From Hoyosella altamirensis (GTDB lineage: Bacteria > Actinomycetota > Actinomycetes > Mycobacteriales > Mycobacteriaceae): a stretch of DNA of 64,000 bases. The stretch lies in the NCBI RefSeq assembly GCF_014191505.1, contig NZ_JACHWS010000001.1, forward strand, positions 1,302,001 through 1,366,000, read 5' to 3'. Both the position numbers and the translations under genes were made by a program. Below are positions 1 to 8,346 of this stretch, in pieces; positions within the stretch are counted from its first letter, which is position 1, and the number at the start of each line of letters is the position of its first letter. Below the pieces are notes generated by a model. It worked only from the letters and a program-made list of their open reading frames with translations, did not search any database and was not told the origin of the DNA.

Positions 1-1010
1 TGCGCACGCTCTCACGAGTTAATCGGGTGCTGTTCGACGGTAAGCGCGCCGTGGGCGTTGAATACAAGCGGGCTGGCGGCCCGCGCCGGACCGTCTATGG
101 CGGGGAAGTGATTCTGTCAGGCGGTGCAATCAATACGCCGCAACTGTTGCAGCTATCAGGTGTCGGCAACCCTCATGACATCGAGTCACACGGCATCAAA
201 ATGGTGCACAGCCTGCCGGGTGTGGGAGAAAATCTGCAGGATCATCTCGAGGTGTACGTTCAGCACGCCTGCACGAAACCCATTTCGTTCAACCCGGTCC
301 TGAAGGTCCGGAGCCGGCCCAAGGTCGGAGCGCAGTGGATGTTTGGGAAGAAAGGCCCCGCAGCAACGAACCATTTCGAAGCGGGCGGGTTCGTCCGCGG
401 CAACGATGTCGTCGATTATCCGAACCTTATGTTCCATTTCTTGCCGATCGCGGTGCGCTATGACGGGACGGCCGTCAACGCGGAGCACGGGTACCAGGTA
501 CACATCGGTCCGATGTATTCCGACGTGCGGGGCAGTGTGAAGATCAAATCTGCTGACCCCAAACAACATCCCGCATTGCGGTTCAACTACTTGTCAACCG
601 AGAACGACCGCAAAGAATGGATCGAAGCGATCCGGGTGGCTCGCGAAATCCTGAAACAGCCCGCCTTCGCCGAGTACGACGGCGGCGAACTCTCGCCTGG
701 CCCTGAGGTGGAGTCCGACGAGGAAATCCTCGACTGGGTTGCTCGAGACGCAGAAACTGCGTACCACCCCTCGTGCACGGCACGTATGGGCGTCGACGAG
801 ATGTCTGTCGTTGACCCGAATTCGATGAAGGTGCACGGACTCGAAGGTCTGCGCGTCGTCGACGCATCCGCAATGCCATATCTCACGAACGGCAATATCT
901 ACGCCCCAGTGATGATGCTCGCTGAGAAAGCTGCCGACCTGATTCTCGGAAACGCTCCGCTGGAGCCGTCGACGGCGAAATACTACCGATACCGCGATCA
1001 AGAAGGGTGA
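1..1010 (+). CDS. betA: GMC oxidoreductase, choline dehydrogenase type (5' truncated by window)
   Basis: C-terminal part of an FAD-dependent GMC oxidoreductase. The frame is already open at the window edge (first whole codon at base 3), so the gene starts upstream. The visible part holds the substrate domain and the GMC_oxred_C region, including HPSCTARMG with the catalytic His and a final [11 protein letters not shown] stretch with the second active-site residue. Family members oxidise choline to betaine aldehyde with electrons passed to the respiratory chain. The stop overlaps the start of a BCCT transporter gene, which supports a choline/betaine role. Other alcohol-oxidising GMC enzymes share these motifs, so the substrate is inferred from context. 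Confidence 0.85.
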   Translation, partial: RTLSRVNRVLFDGKRAVGVEYKRAGGPRRTVYGGEVILSGGAINTPQLLQLSGVGNPHDIESHGIKMVHSLPGVGENLQDHLEVYVQHACTKPISFNPVLKVRSRPKVGAQWMFGKKGPAATNHFEAGGFVRGNDVVDYPNLMFHFLPIAVRYDGTAVNAEHGYQVHIGPMYSDVRGSVKIKSADPKQHPALRFNYLSTENDRKEWIEAIRVAREILKQPAFAEYDGGELSPGPEVESDEEILDWVARDAETAYHPSCTARMGVDEMSVVDPNSMKVHGLEGLRVVDASAMPYLTNGNIYAPVMMLAEKAADLILGNAPLEPSTAKYYRYRDQEG

Positions 1011-3138
1011 GTCCAGTGGTGGCCGCAGAAGACAGTGCCCGGACTGAGTCCGCGCAGAGCACCGATCGCAACCGCATCAATCCCGTTGTCTTCTTCGGGT
1101 CGTCCGCGCTGATCATCGCCTTGTCCGTGTGGGCGATCATCACTCCGGACGGCGCCGCGAATGCTATCGGCACTGTCGTGGGGTGGATCTCCACCGGCTT
1201 TGGCTGGTATTACTTTCTCGCTGCGACACTGTTCTTGATCTTCGTGGTGTATATCGCGCTGTCACGTTACGGGACCGTGAAGCTCGGCCCGCAACATTCG
1301 CGACCGGCATACAGCATCTTCGCGTGGGGGGCGATGCTTTTCGCCGCAGGAATTGGCATCGACCTGATGTTCTTCTCGGTAGCCGGACCAGTGACTCACT
1401 ACCTCGCCCCGCCCGAGGGAGATCCGGAGACCATCGAAGCTGCGAGGCAAGCGATCGCCTGGACGCTCTTCCACTACGGCATCACTGGGTGGGCCATGTA
1501 CGCCCTGATGGGCATGGCGCTCGGCTACTTTGCCTTCCGGTACCGCCTGCCCCTTTCGATTCGGTCCGCGCTCTACCCCATTGTCGGGAAGCGTATTTAC
1601 GGCGGCATAGGCAACACAGTCGATCTCGCTGCCGTCATCGGCACGATCTTCGGAATTGCAGTGTCGCTCGGGATCGGCGTGATCCAGCTGAATTTTGGGC
1701 TGAACTTCATGTTCGACATTCCGATAGGCACAGCCGCTCAGGTCGGACTGATCGTGGTCGCGGTACTCATGGCGACCGCTTCGGCAGTCGCCGGAGTGGA
1801 CAAGGGAATCCGGCGATTGTCGGAACTCATGTCATCCTGGCTATTGGTCTCATGCTCTACATCGTGATTTGGGACGACCCAATCCGACTGCTCAATTCCT
1901 GGGTGCTCAACATTGGCGACTACGTTAGCCGCTTCCCAGGAATGACACTCAACACCTTCGCATATGAACAACCGACCGAATGGCTCGGCGACTGGACCCT
2001 CTTCTTTTGGGCATGGTGGATCGCCTGGGCACCCTTTGTCGGGCTCTTCCTTGCGCGAATTTCCCGCGGCCGCACGATCCGGCAATTCGTCGCAGCAACC
2101 CTGATCATCCCTTTCCTGTTCACGCTGACGTTTCTGTCGATTTTCGGCAACACTGCACTCGGTCTCATCCGGGATGGGAATGCTGAGTTCGGGGAGACGG
2201 CAATGAATGCACCCGAGGAGGGCTTCTACACACTGCTCGCACAGTATCCCGGCGTGACTTTCAGCGCTGGCCTCGCGACCTTCGTTGGGTTGTTGTTCTA
2301 TGTGACGTCGGCGGACTCAGGCGCGCTGGTTATGGGAAACTTCACATCGCGCCTCGCCTCGCCAACGACGGATGCGTCCCGCTGGGTCCGGATCTTCTGG
2401 GCAGCGGCAACAGGGCTGCTGACGATGGCCATGCTCCTGGTGGGCGGACTCGGCGCATTGACGAGCGCGACAATCATCATGGGCCTGCCGTTCTCGTTCG
2501 TGATGTTCCTCGTGATGTGGGGGCTCTACAAAGCGCTTCGGGTGGAACGCTTGCGGGAGGACGCCGCGCGCACCAGCATGCCTGCATCATTGTCCGAGAG
2601 AACCGGCGGAGAACCGCTTGGGCCTGGACGCACGTGGCGTCAACGGATTGCAAGGGCGATGACCTACCCAGGCAGGCGTGCGGTCGATCGTTTCATCGAG
2701 GAATCGGCACGTCCTGCATTTGCTGATGTGGCAGAGGAAATCCGCACCCAGGGCGGGGATGCGACAGTTCTAGAAGAGCCTGTCGAACCTTTCGATGTTC
2801 CCCATCTCGAACTGAGAGTTTCCATGGGTCAGGAGGAGGATTTCGCGTACTGCATCTGGCCAGAAGAGCACCCAACACCGTCCATCGCGCCGCTTGCGGT
2901 GGGTGCCGTGGGTGCAACCGAAACCACGTACTACCGGTTTGGTGTGTACCTCAACGAAGGCAGCCAGGGGTACGACGTCATGGGATACAGCAAAGCGCAG
3001 CTCATCGGTGACATTCTCGACCAGTACGAACGTCACCTCGAGTTCCTGCGCCTACACCGTGAGTCGGCTAACGCATCAGTTCTCCCCGAACATGGATTGC
3101 CCGCGTCGGACGCACGTCCAGACGACCAACCCATTTAG
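1007..3138 (+). pseudogene. betT: BCCT-family choline/betaine transporter, interrupted by a one-base frameshift
   Basis: Membrane transporter of the betaine/choline/carnitine family, about 710 residues once restored, with 12 expected membrane segments and a long cytoplasmic C-terminal domain as in BetT. The BCCT signature GDWTLFFWAWWIAWAPF is intact at about 1990-2040. Frame 1 ends soon after RLSEL (codon CTC at 1826-1828). The family sequence resumes in another frame at VILAIGLM from 1831, so one base is missing at 1829-1830, where AAT (Asn) is expected. The start GTG at 1007 overlaps the betA stop. AGAAGG at 1001-1006 would better serve the in-frame GTG at 1016. As written the gene is broken; a base-call error is an equally good explanation. 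Confidence 0.85.
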
Positions 3139-3189
3139 GCAGGCCCAATTAGCCAACCCGGGGGAGTACCCCAGAATTAGGGTCACACC

Positions 3190-3225
3190 GTGATCTTGAC
3201 CCCATGATCACCTGCGGCGGATACT
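3190..3225 (+). promoter_or_regulatory. Candidate sigma-70-type promoter of the L,D-transpeptidase gene
   Basis: TTGACC at 3196-3201 and GATACT at 3220-3225 are separated by 18 bases. The -35 lies inside an inverted repeat GTGATC-N10-GATCAC (3190-3211) that could bind a regulator. It sits about 65 bases before the gene start. Found by eye only. Confidence 0.4.
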
Positions 3226-3288
3226 GAAGGGAGCGGGTGGAGCCGCTCTGCGGCTGTCCCACTCGCTGCCGAGGCGCAGGGGTTGGTT

Positions 3289-3735
3289 ATGAAGATGCGC
3301 AGGATCGCGGCGGCTGCCGCAGGCGTAATGATGGCGCTCGTGGTCGGGTTCGGTACGACAGCAACAGCACAGGTTCCCCAAGTGAGCTGGACGCCATGCG
3401 TGTCCTATGCGAAAGCCTGTGTCCAGCTATCTACGAACCAGGCGTGGCTGATGAATAACGGCTGGGTGACCTATGGTCCAACTCCAATCCGCCACGGCAA
3501 ACCCGGATATGAGACGCCGCCGGGAATATTCAATGTGACATTCAAGAACATCAATCACTGGAGCACGATTTACGACGCCCCGATGCCGTACTCGGTCTTC
3601 TTCAACGGCGGTATTGCGTTCCATCAAGGTTCGCTTGATTCGGGGTCCGGTGGCTGCGTCCGAATGACCATGGAAGCGGCGCAAACCTTCTACTACACTC
3701 TCCAGCCTGGTGACGTGGTGCACGTGGTGTGGTGA
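3289..3735 (+). CDS. Secreted L,D-transpeptidase (YkuD domain), short form
   Basis: Probably a cell-wall enzyme that forms 3-3 peptidoglycan cross-links or attaches proteins to peptidoglycan. The 148-residue protein begins with a positively charged, Ala-rich signal peptide ending near TATAQ and continues with a YkuD domain. The active-site signature HQGS...SGGCVRM near residues 108-122 holds the catalytic His and Cys. It is shorter than the mycobacterial LdtMt proteins and lacks their Ig-like and lipobox regions. ATG at 3289 is preferred over the TTG six bases upstream because AGGGG lies six bases before it. The stop is one base from the convergent nitroreductase stop. Confidence 0.85.
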   Translation: MKMRRIAAAAAGVMMALVVGFGTTATAQVPQVSWTPCVSYAKACVQLSTNQAWLMNNGWVTYGPTPIRHGKPGYETPPGIFNVTFKNINHWSTIYDAPMPYSVFFNGGIAFHQGSLDSGSGGCVRMTMEAAQTFYYTLQPGDVVHVVW

Positions 3736-3736
3736 C

Positions 3737-4396
3737 CTACTCCAGACGCGGCGACTTCCATGAGTTCCAGTAGGTAATCTCCTGGACCGGGCGTCTTTTG
3801 GCGGGCCGGAAGTCGGTTCCCTTGGTGTAGGCGACAGGCAGCAGGGCCGCTTGTGTCACGTTGGCGGGAAGGCCCAGAATGTCCGCAGCTGCGTCTTCCT
3901 CGAGCAGGTGCAGCGTCGTCAGAACGGAGCCAAGTCCTCTGCTGCGCAGGGCGAGCTGGAAGGACCACACGGCGGGGAACACTGAACCGTAGAGGCTGGC
4001 CTGAAGGAACGTGGAATCGACGCCGTCGCGCGGGCTCAGAACGCACGGCACTACGTGCACAGGAACGCGGTGCATGTTGTCGGCGAGGAACTGACCGGAA
4101 GAGACAAGGCGGCGCTGCTGCTCCCGAAAGCGTTCCGGTACGGAGGCGATCTGTGTGTCAGCATCGCCGTAGTAGCGTTCCCATCCGCGCCGGTAAATCT
4201 CAGCGAGTGCTGCTCGTTTATCGGCATCGGTAACGACGAGGAAGCGCCATCCTTGAGCGTTCGTGCCGGTGGGTGCCTGCACAGCGAGCTGCAGACATTC
4301 CTCGATGACGTTACCCGGAACTGGACGCTCCAGGTCGAGGCGCTTGCGCACCGCGCGTGTAGTGCTGAGCAATTCGTCTACGGATCGGATATCCAT
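3737..4396 (-). CDS. Nitroreductase family protein
   Basis: A 219-residue FMN-dependent NADH/NADPH:acceptor oxidoreductase of the nitroreductase fold. The N-terminal TTRAVRKRLD segment matches the conserved R-x-RxF phosphate-contacting start, followed by APTGTNAQGWRF, the FMN loop. The C-terminal GLPANVTQAALLPVAYTKG is the usual 'P...lp.G' end. GGAGG lies nine bases before the ATG. The gene is divergent from ndh and could act in quinone, nitro-compound or flavin reduction. The physiological substrate cannot be deduced. Confidence 0.85.
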   Translation of the reverse strand: MDIRSVDELLSTTRAVRKRLDLERPVPGNVIEECLQLAVQAPTGTNAQGWRFLVVTDADKRAALAEIYRRGWERYYGDADTQIASVPERFREQQRRLVSSGQFLADNMHRVPVHVVPCVLSPRDGVDSTFLQASLYGSVFPAVWSFQLALRSRGLGSVLTTLHLLEEDAAADILGLPANVTQAALLPVAYTKGTDFRPAKRRPVQEITYWNSWKSPRLE

Positions 4397-4527
4397 CGCG
4401 GCAGGCCTCCACAGTTCACCGATAGTCGCTTCGTCATACTCGGGCGTTCGATACGGTTGGCAATGTTACGAGGAAATACGAATAATTACCGGCGACGTCA
4501 GGCCGGGAACGATATGAGGAAGTTGCA

Positions 4528-5901
4528 ATGGGAACCCAGGCAGCGCAGCTGGAGCGGCACCACGTAGTGATCATCGGATCTGGCTTCGGGGGCATTTTCG
4601 CTGCCCAGAAGCTCAAGCACGCAAATGTGGATGTGACGTTGATTGCGCGAACCACCCACCACTTGTTTCAGCCGCTCCTTTACCAAGTGGCAACGGGAAT
4701 TCTCTCGGTTGGTGAGATCGCAGTGCCCAACCGGATCATCCTCCGCAAGCAGAAGAACGCGCAGGTGCTGCTCGGAAAGGTCGTCGATATCGACGTGCGG
4801 AATCAGACTGTCACGTCAGAAGCGTCCGATCACACGACTGTCACGTCCTACGACAGCCTCATCATCGCAGCAGGTGCAGAGCAGTCGTATTTCGGGAACG
4901 ACCACTTCGCACGGTTCGCACCCGGTATGAAAACCATTGACCATGCCCTCGAACTCCGCGGAAAGATCCTCACTGCGTTCGAGCGGGCAGAGCTGTCGGA
5001 AGATCCGCAGGAACAGGCAAGGCTTCTCACGTTTGTTGTCGTGGGGGCGGGGCCCACCGGTGTGGAGATGGCGGGGCAGATTGCTGAGCTCGCGCGCCAG
5101 ACCCTCGTCGGGGCGTTCCGCAACATCGATCCTTCTATGGCTCGTGTCGTTCTTGTCGATGCCGCTCCACTCGTGCTTCCTCCTATGGGGGAGAAGCTAG
5201 GCGGGAAAGCCCAGCGGCGCCTCGAGAAAATCGGTGTGGAAGTGCTTCTCGATACGTTCGTGACCGACGTCGACGAGGGCGGTCTGGTGGTCAAGGACAA
5301 AGAGGGTAACGAACGGCGGATCCCTGCATATGCCAAAATCTGGGCCGCTGGCGTTTCGGCAAGCTCCCTAGGCAAGATTGTCGCCGAACAGACCGGCACC
5401 GAACTCGACCGCGCGGGCCGGGTACGGGTGAACCCGGATCTGACAATCAAGGGGCAATCGAACGTCTTCATCGTCGGTGACATGATGGCGCTTGACGATG
5501 TCCCGGGTATCGCCCCGGCCGCAATCCAAAGTGGAACTTATGTCGGCAAGCTGATCAAGTCGGAGGTGGCGGAATCGGCCGGCGCACCGGGCGACCGGAA
5601 GCCATTTAAATACCTCGATAAGGGCAGCATCGCTGTCATCTCGAAGTACAGCGCGGTCGGGCGTGTTATCGGCGGCAAGATCCCGGTGACAGGGGTCGTG
5701 GGCTGGTTCATGTGGCTCGCTATCCACTTGTTCTATCTGGTCGGATTCAAGAACCGTTACAGCACGCTGCTGTACTGGACGTTCGCGTTTGTGTCGAATG
5801 CGCGTACTCAGCTCAACGTGACAGAACAATGGATGCTTGGCCGCCAGGCGATCGAGGAAGTCGAGGAGCGGAAGAAAAAGTCCAAGCCTCAAGCGGGGTA
5901 G
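4528..5901 (+). CDS. ndh: Type II NADH dehydrogenase
   Basis: Single-subunit, non-proton-pumping NADH:menaquinone oxidoreductase bound to the inner face of the membrane. The 457-residue length fits Ndh. The FAD-binding GxGxxG is in VVIIGSGFGG (about 14-23), followed by HLFQPLLYQVATG. The NAD-binding VVGAGPTGVEMAG lies near 171-183. NVFIVGDMM and the quinone-site AAIQSGTYVGK occupy the C-terminal half. The C-terminal VVGWFMWLAIHLFYLVGFKNR is the membrane-anchoring helix. GAGGA lies eight bases before the ATG. The upstream region is shared with the divergent nitroreductase. Confidence 0.93.
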   Translation: MGTQAAQLERHHVVIIGSGFGGIFAAQKLKHANVDVTLIARTTHHLFQPLLYQVATGILSVGEIAVPNRIILRKQKNAQVLLGKVVDIDVRNQTVTSEASDHTTVTSYDSLIIAAGAEQSYFGNDHFARFAPGMKTIDHALELRGKILTAFERAELSEDPQEQARLLTFVVVGAGPTGVEMAGQIAELARQTLVGAFRNIDPSMARVVLVDAAPLVLPPMGEKLGGKAQRRLEKIGVEVLLDTFVTDVDEGGLVVKDKEGNERRIPAYAKIWAAGVSASSLGKIVAEQTGTELDRAGRVRVNPDLTIKGQSNVFIVGDMMALDDVPGIAPAAIQSGTYVGKLIKSEVAESAGAPGDRKPFKYLDKGSIAVISKYSAVGRVIGGKIPVTGVVGWFMWLAIHLFYLVGFKNRYSTLLYWTFAFVSNARTQLNVTEQWMLGRQAIEEVEERKKKSKPQAG

Positions 5902-5904
5902 TGG

Positions 5905-6681
5905 CTACAGCACTTTTGCGGGAAGCGTCAGAATCAGAGGTCCCTCTTCCGTGATTGCGATGCTGTGCTCGGAGTGCGCTCCGCGCGAGCCGTCCGCGGA
6001 ACGGATGGTCCAACCGTCATCGTCAAGAATGATTCGATCGGTCGTTTTCGCGAACCAGGGTTCTATCGCGAGTGTCATTCCGCACCGCAGCTTCATGCCC
6101 CGACCAGGGATGCCTTTATTCGGCACATGCGGCTCCTCGTGCATTGTTCTGCCCAGCCCGTGGCCACCGAAGTCGGTGTTCACGGGGTAGCCGTATTTGT
6201 TCGCTACTGCACCGATGGCTGCCGACACATCGCCTAGGCGGTTGCCTGCGCGGGCGGCTGCGATGCCCGCAGCAAGCGCGTGTTCAGTCGCTTCAAGGAG
6301 GCGCTGATCGTCACCTCGTGGTGTGCCGATGATCATGCTGCGCGCGGAATCAGCGACCCAGCCGTCGATTGCGACCGCAAGGTCCATGCAAAGGAGGTCG
6401 CCGTCACGCAGGGTGTAGTTGGATGGGAGTCCGTGCAAGACAGCGTCATTAACGGAGACACACAGCACGTTGCGGAAGGGGCCTGAGCCGAAAGATGGTG
6501 AGTAGTCCCAGAAACACGATTCCGCGCCCCGCGCTCGGATCATGGTGCGCGCGTGCTGTTCGAGTTCACGCACGTTCACCCCCACTCCGGCCAGGTCAGA
6601 TAGCTCGTCGAGGACTGTCGCGACGAATGCCCCGGAAATACGCATCCGCTCGATCTCTGCTGGCGTCTTGAGTTCAACCAC
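5905..6681 (-). CDS. map: Methionine aminopeptidase, type I
   Basis: Cytosolic metalloprotease removing the N-terminal Met from nascent proteins; 258 residues. All expected ligands are visible: H83 (LHGLP), D100 and D111 (MDLAVAIDGWVAD), H174 (GGHGLGRTMHEEP), E207 (AIEPW) and E238 (HSEHS). There is no N-terminal SH3-binding zinc extension, unlike MapB-type enzymes. GTG start at 6681. It diverges from an XRE regulator, and a palindrome lies 19 bases before its start. This suggests it is a regulated second MetAP rather than the housekeeping copy, which is inference. Confidence 0.93.
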   Translation of the reverse strand: MVELKTPAEIERMRISGAFVATVLDELSDLAGVGVNVRELEQHARTMIRARGAESCFWDYSPSFGSGPFRNVLCVSVNDAVLHGLPSNYTLRDGDLLCMDLAVAIDGWVADSARSMIIGTPRGDDQRLLEATEHALAAGIAAARAGNRLGDVSAAIGAVANKYGYPVNTDFGGHGLGRTMHEEPHVPNKGIPGRGMKLRCGMTLAIEPWFAKTTDRIILDDDGWTIRSADGSRGAHSEHSIAITEEGPLILTLPAKVL

Positions 6682-6700
6682 AACCCCTGCCCCTCCTGTT

Positions 6701-6742
6701 GGTATTTAAATACCACCTTATCCGGGTAGGTATTTAAATACC
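6701..6742. promoter_or_regulatory. Two identical 14-bp palindromes in the map/XRE divergent promoter
   Basis: GGTATTTAAATACC occurs at 6701-6714 and again at 6729-6742, 28 bp apart start to start. One copy lies 19 bases from the map start and the other 20 bases from the XRE start, so the layout is nearly symmetric. The AT-rich palindrome stands out in this high-GC DNA. Likely operators for the adjacent XRE regulator. Confidence 0.8.
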
Positions 6743-6762
6743 ACTCGCGGTACCCTCACTAC

Positions 6763-7029
6763 ATGGTCAGGAATCCGCTCACCCCAGAACAGATCGCCGC
6801 GGGGCGCCGGCTAGGTGCGCTTCTCCGTGAAGCTCGCGGCGATAGCGCGCTGGCCGATGTCGCATCCCGCGCGGGGATCTCACCCGAGACGCTTCGCAAG
6901 ATCGAAACCGGCCGCATGCCAACCCCCGCCTTCGGCACGATCGTGCACCTCAGTGTGGCACTTGACGTGCCGCTGCAATCAATCGCTGATGCCTGGCGTG
7001 ATGTTGACGCGTTCGAGAAGGCGTCATAA
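6763..7029 (+). CDS. XRE-family helix-turn-helix transcriptional regulator
   Basis: An 88-residue single-domain DNA-binding protein. The HTH spans about residues 13-65, with ADVASRAGISPETLRKIETGRMPTPAF matching the Cro/C1 helix 2-turn-helix 3 pattern. Then comes a short dimerisation tail. It is probably an autoregulator acting on the two palindromes upstream, jointly controlling the divergent map gene. An alpha/beta hydrolase gene follows after four bases and is likely cotranscribed. Confidence 0.88.
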   Translation: MVRNPLTPEQIAAGRRLGALLREARGDSALADVASRAGISPETLRKIETGRMPTPAFGTIVHLSVALDVPLQSIADAWRDVDAFEKAS

Positions 7030-7033
7030 GGCT

Positions 7034-7765
7034 GTGGACATCACCCGCCAGCCGCCCGTCGTTTTCGTGCACGGAATCCGGCTCAGTAGTGCCGCGTGGG
7101 GAGAACACATCCGTCGCCTTCATGCCGCGAACCATCGCGCAATCGCGGTCGACTTACCTGGCCACGGCAAGCGCCGCGGCCAGCCATTCACGGTAGATGG
7201 CGCGACCGAGGCTATCTACGAGGGGATCGATGACGTGGGAGGCAGAGCCCTCGTGGTGGGTCATTCCCTCGGCGGGTACATGACCATCGCGGCAGCCGCG
7301 CGAACCCCCGAGAAATTCGCCGGACTCCTGATCGCAGGCGCGACAGCTATTCCGAACAGGTTGTTTGGCCTGCCATTCCTTGCGGCGCATCGCCTACTTT
7401 TGCGCCTGCCGGACCGGGGCGATCGTCTCAGTCGTTCACTGCTCGAAAAGTTCGCCGAACCACCACTTGTCGACGAAATGATGCAGGCAGGAATAGCCAC
7501 GGAAGTCATTCCGGACGTGGTGCGCGAGGTGACACGATTCGATGTGCTCGCAGCGCTGCGCGCCTACGCCGGGCCAGTGTGGTTTGTCAACGGCAGATTC
7601 GACCATTTTCGCGCGCATGAACGGAACTTCCTTGCCACTTCCGCGAACGCAACCCGGCGTGTGATCCCGGGCGCCGGACACTATCTTCCAGCCTCGCACA
7701 CAGACGCATTCGCCGCGATAGTCAAGGAAGCAGCAGCAACCCTTACAGGAACGTCGACGAGCTAG
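7034..7765 (+). CDS. Alpha/beta hydrolase
   Basis: A 243-residue alpha/beta-fold hydrolase. The oxyanion segment VVFVHGIR is near residue 10. The nucleophile elbow GHSLGG is near 75-80, an Asp lies in VNGRFDHF, and the catalytic His is in GAGHYLP near the end. GTG at 7034 is chosen because the homologous sequence starts there and it lies four bases after the XRE stop; a longer frame upstream only overlaps the XRE gene. The substrate is unknown. Its 3' end overlaps the convergent OsmC gene by 23 bases. Confidence 0.85.
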   Translation: MDITRQPPVVFVHGIRLSSAAWGEHIRRLHAANHRAIAVDLPGHGKRRGQPFTVDGATEAIYEGIDDVGGRALVVGHSLGGYMTIAAAARTPEKFAGLLIAGATAIPNRLFGLPFLAAHRLLLRLPDRGDRLSRSLLEKFAEPPLVDEMMQAGIATEVIPDVVREVTRFDVLAALRAYAGPVWFVNGRFDHFRAHERNFLATSANATRRVIPGAGHYLPASHTDAFAAIVKEAAATLTGTSTS

Positions 7766-8204
7766 CTTCACATCGCACGGGGAAGTTCACTGACCGTGCA
7801 ATGAAGCACTTCTCGTGAGCACGTTCGTGAAGGCGCGTCAGCCTGCGCTCGGAAACCCCGGCGCGCAGAGTAACTTCCGGCCGCAGAACCACTTCGGAGA
7901 ATTCCCCAGCACCATCCGGGTGTTCAACCATGTGGCCGATCGCGTGGTCGACATAAGAGGTCACTATGACGCCCGAATTCGCCGCGAGGCCAAGGAACCA
8001 GAGCATATGACACTGGGCGAGCGCGGAAACGAGAAGTTGTTCTGGGTTCCACCGCTCAGGGGTGCCGAGGAAGCTCGCGTCTGCAGTGCCGAGAATCGTC
8101 GATCGAGCTTGTGACCGCACAGTGTGGTCCCGTGAGTAGCGAGTGTAATCAGCTGTCTCACCAGACCATTCGACCGTCACCTCATATGTGTGGTCCGCAG
8201 ACAC
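7743..8204 (-). CDS. OsmC/Ohr family peroxiredoxin-like protein
   Basis: A 153-residue OsmC-fold protein. Family members reduce organic hydroperoxides with two cysteines. The first reactive Cys is in PEQLLVSALAQCHMLWFL and the second in HEKCFIARSVN, both with the usual spacing. It acts in the cytosol, probably with a thiol reductant such as mycothiol or lipoamide-linked proteins. GTG start, with GGAGGG about ten bases upstream. Divergent from the Rieske-GltB fusion gene. Confidence 0.9.
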   Translation of the reverse strand: MSADHTYEVTVEWSGETADYTRYSRDHTVRSQARSTILGTADASFLGTPERWNPEQLLVSALAQCHMLWFLGLAANSGVIVTSYVDHAIGHMVEHPDGAGEFSEVVLRPEVTLRAGVSERRLTRLHERAHEKCFIARSVNFPVRCEASSSTFL

Positions 8205-8346
8205 GCGCTTCTTTCCCTCCTCCTGGATTCAGTCTCTACGGTTGAGACGTTACCGCTGCGACGCCGTCCAAACGGTAGCCTCCGCGGACACGAGGGCACT
8301 GAGGGGGACGTTCCGGTACCGTTTCACCGAGCAGAAGGGGAACGTG

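Noticed and set aside
3159-3172. GGGG-AGTA-CCCC as a terminator after betT
   Set aside because: Only a 4-bp stem; too weak to support.
6700-6745. AT-rich palindromes as a replication or attachment site
   Set aside because: Their symmetric placement 19-20 bases from two divergent start codons next to an HTH gene is explained more simply as operators.
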